Positions 13,560-14,060 of a DNA stretch of 14,060 nt are shown here, piece after piece. The first letter of the stretch is position 1. Every line of letters begins with the position of its first letter. The stretch is taken from assembly GCA_007695205.1 (NCBI GenBank), contig REEF01000307.1:1-14060 (forward strand), given 5' to 3'. Source of the stretch: Planctomycetaceae bacterium (GTDB taxonomy: Bacteria; Planctomycetota; Planctomycetia; Pirellulales; Pirellulaceae). Below the pieces are notes generated by a model. It was not told where the DNA came from. It made no database searches and worked only from the letters and a program-made list of their open reading frames with translations. Position numbers and translations under genes: made by a program.

Positions 13560-14060
13560 CTATCGCCGGTGAATCCAATCCGAATGAGCGAATCTTCGGT
13601 CCAACCATTGCCGAGCAAGCTGCAGGATACGTTCATCCAATCCGCCACGTTCCCATCGCCAGCAAAGACGATCGGCCAGACGCTGTGACCATTGCTGAGC
13701 TAACTCCCATGGCACGATCGATTCACCCGAAATATCTTCCATACCAGCTAATTCAGGTGAATATTGTGTGTTTCCTAGAAGAATGCTGCCGTGCTGCAGC
13801 AACCCGAAGCGGCGTCGGCGCTGGGTACTAACAACGATCTTGTGATCCTCCAGCAGAATATCGGCTTCGTCGCGCCGTAGGAAGCATAAAAACGGCTCGA
13901 TATCCCCGTCAGCCCGATTTGCGTTGCGGCCGATGGTCTGGCCACAGGTCCGTGCGGCAATGCCCCGCGCTGCGAACTCGTCGATCAGCGTTTCGTGAGC
14001 CGCCTGGACTTCGTCGGGACGGCTGATCAAAGTCGAATGGGGTGCTTCGTGCAGCAGTTC
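13560..14060 (-). CDS. Lipoate/biotin protein ligase-fold protein, C-terminal part (runs off right edge)
   Basis: The frame is open from the stop at 13560-13562 to the window end, giving 166 residues without the N-terminus; an internal TTG at 14030 is not the true start. The core matches the LplA/LipM (BPL_LplA_LipB) fold: GDIEPFLCFLRRDEADILLEDHKIVVSTQRR, where the Lys in HKIVVSTQRR fits the conserved lysine that activates lipoyl or octanoyl groups, followed by FGLLQHGSILL. Such enzymes attach lipoate or octanoate to E2 and GcvH domains, or are relatives with altered roles. Ligase or transferase cannot be decided without the start. It is same-strand as, and 162 bp upstream of, the FHA gene; I see no functional link. 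Confidence 0.85.
   Translation of the reverse strand, partial: ELLHEAPHSTLISRPDEVQAAHETLIDEFAARGIAARTCGQTIGRNANRADGDIEPFLCFLRRDEADILLEDHKIVVSTQRRRRFGLLQHGSILLGNTQYSPELAGMEDISGESIVPWELAQQWSQRLADRLCWRWERGGLDERILQLARQWLDRRFAHSDWIHRR

Noticed and set aside
12682..13572. 296-codon plus-strand frame opposite the FHA gene
   Set aside because: The opposite strand encodes a clear FHA domain with all key residues; this frame is its shadow.

Overview
This window looks like part of a planctomycete chromosome, most likely Pirellulaceae (Rhodopirellula or Blastopirellula relatives). The signs are moderately GC-rich DNA, mostly weak Shine-Dalgarno sequences, an 842-residue GyrB, a short FHA protein of a type I associate with this phylum, an ECF sigma/anti-sigma pair, and small intergenic hairpin elements of the form GTAGG plus stem-loop. 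The phylum call rests on recognition by eye, not on a search.

Layout. Positions 1-269 (minus) hold the start of an AAA ATPase that runs off the left edge. Positions 270-1069 are an unusually long non-coding stretch with GC-rich hairpins. Positions 1070-6616 (minus) are the replication-initiation block dnaA, dnaN, a DciA-like DUF721 gene and gyrB, with a 376-bp dnaA-dnaN gap that is the best oriC candidate. A cysteine desulfurase (6715-7866, minus) lies directly upstream of dnaA, and a 650-residue protein of unknown function (7947-9899, minus) lies upstream of that. A 317-bp divergent region separates it from a plus-strand quinone-oxidoreductase-type MDR gene (10217-11218). This gene converges on the next block at a strong palindrome. 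Positions 11323-13398 (minus) hold FHA protein, ECF sigma factor and membrane anti-sigma factor, probably one operon. The right edge holds the C-terminal part of a lipoate/biotin ligase-fold protein (minus).

How the genes work together. DnaA would open the origin, DciA would help load the DnaB helicase, DnaN is the polymerase clamp, and GyrB (with GyrA elsewhere) removes positive supercoils. recF, which often sits between dnaN and gyrB, is absent here. The FHA-sigma-anti-sigma set looks like a signalling unit: the anti-sigma spans the membrane and would hold the sigma factor, and the FHA protein could connect it to Ser/Thr phosphorylation.

Most notable points: the DnaA is short and divergent (no domain I, altered sensor 1 and sensor 2 positions); the origin candidate carries a perfect 13-bp tandem repeat beginning in the dnaA stop codon and a cluster of GTCGAY motifs; and the 650-residue protein has only a faint, unproven resemblance to a kinase-like fold. 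I found no CRISPR array, tRNA, rRNA, insertion sequence or clear defence island, and no clearly new multi-gene system.
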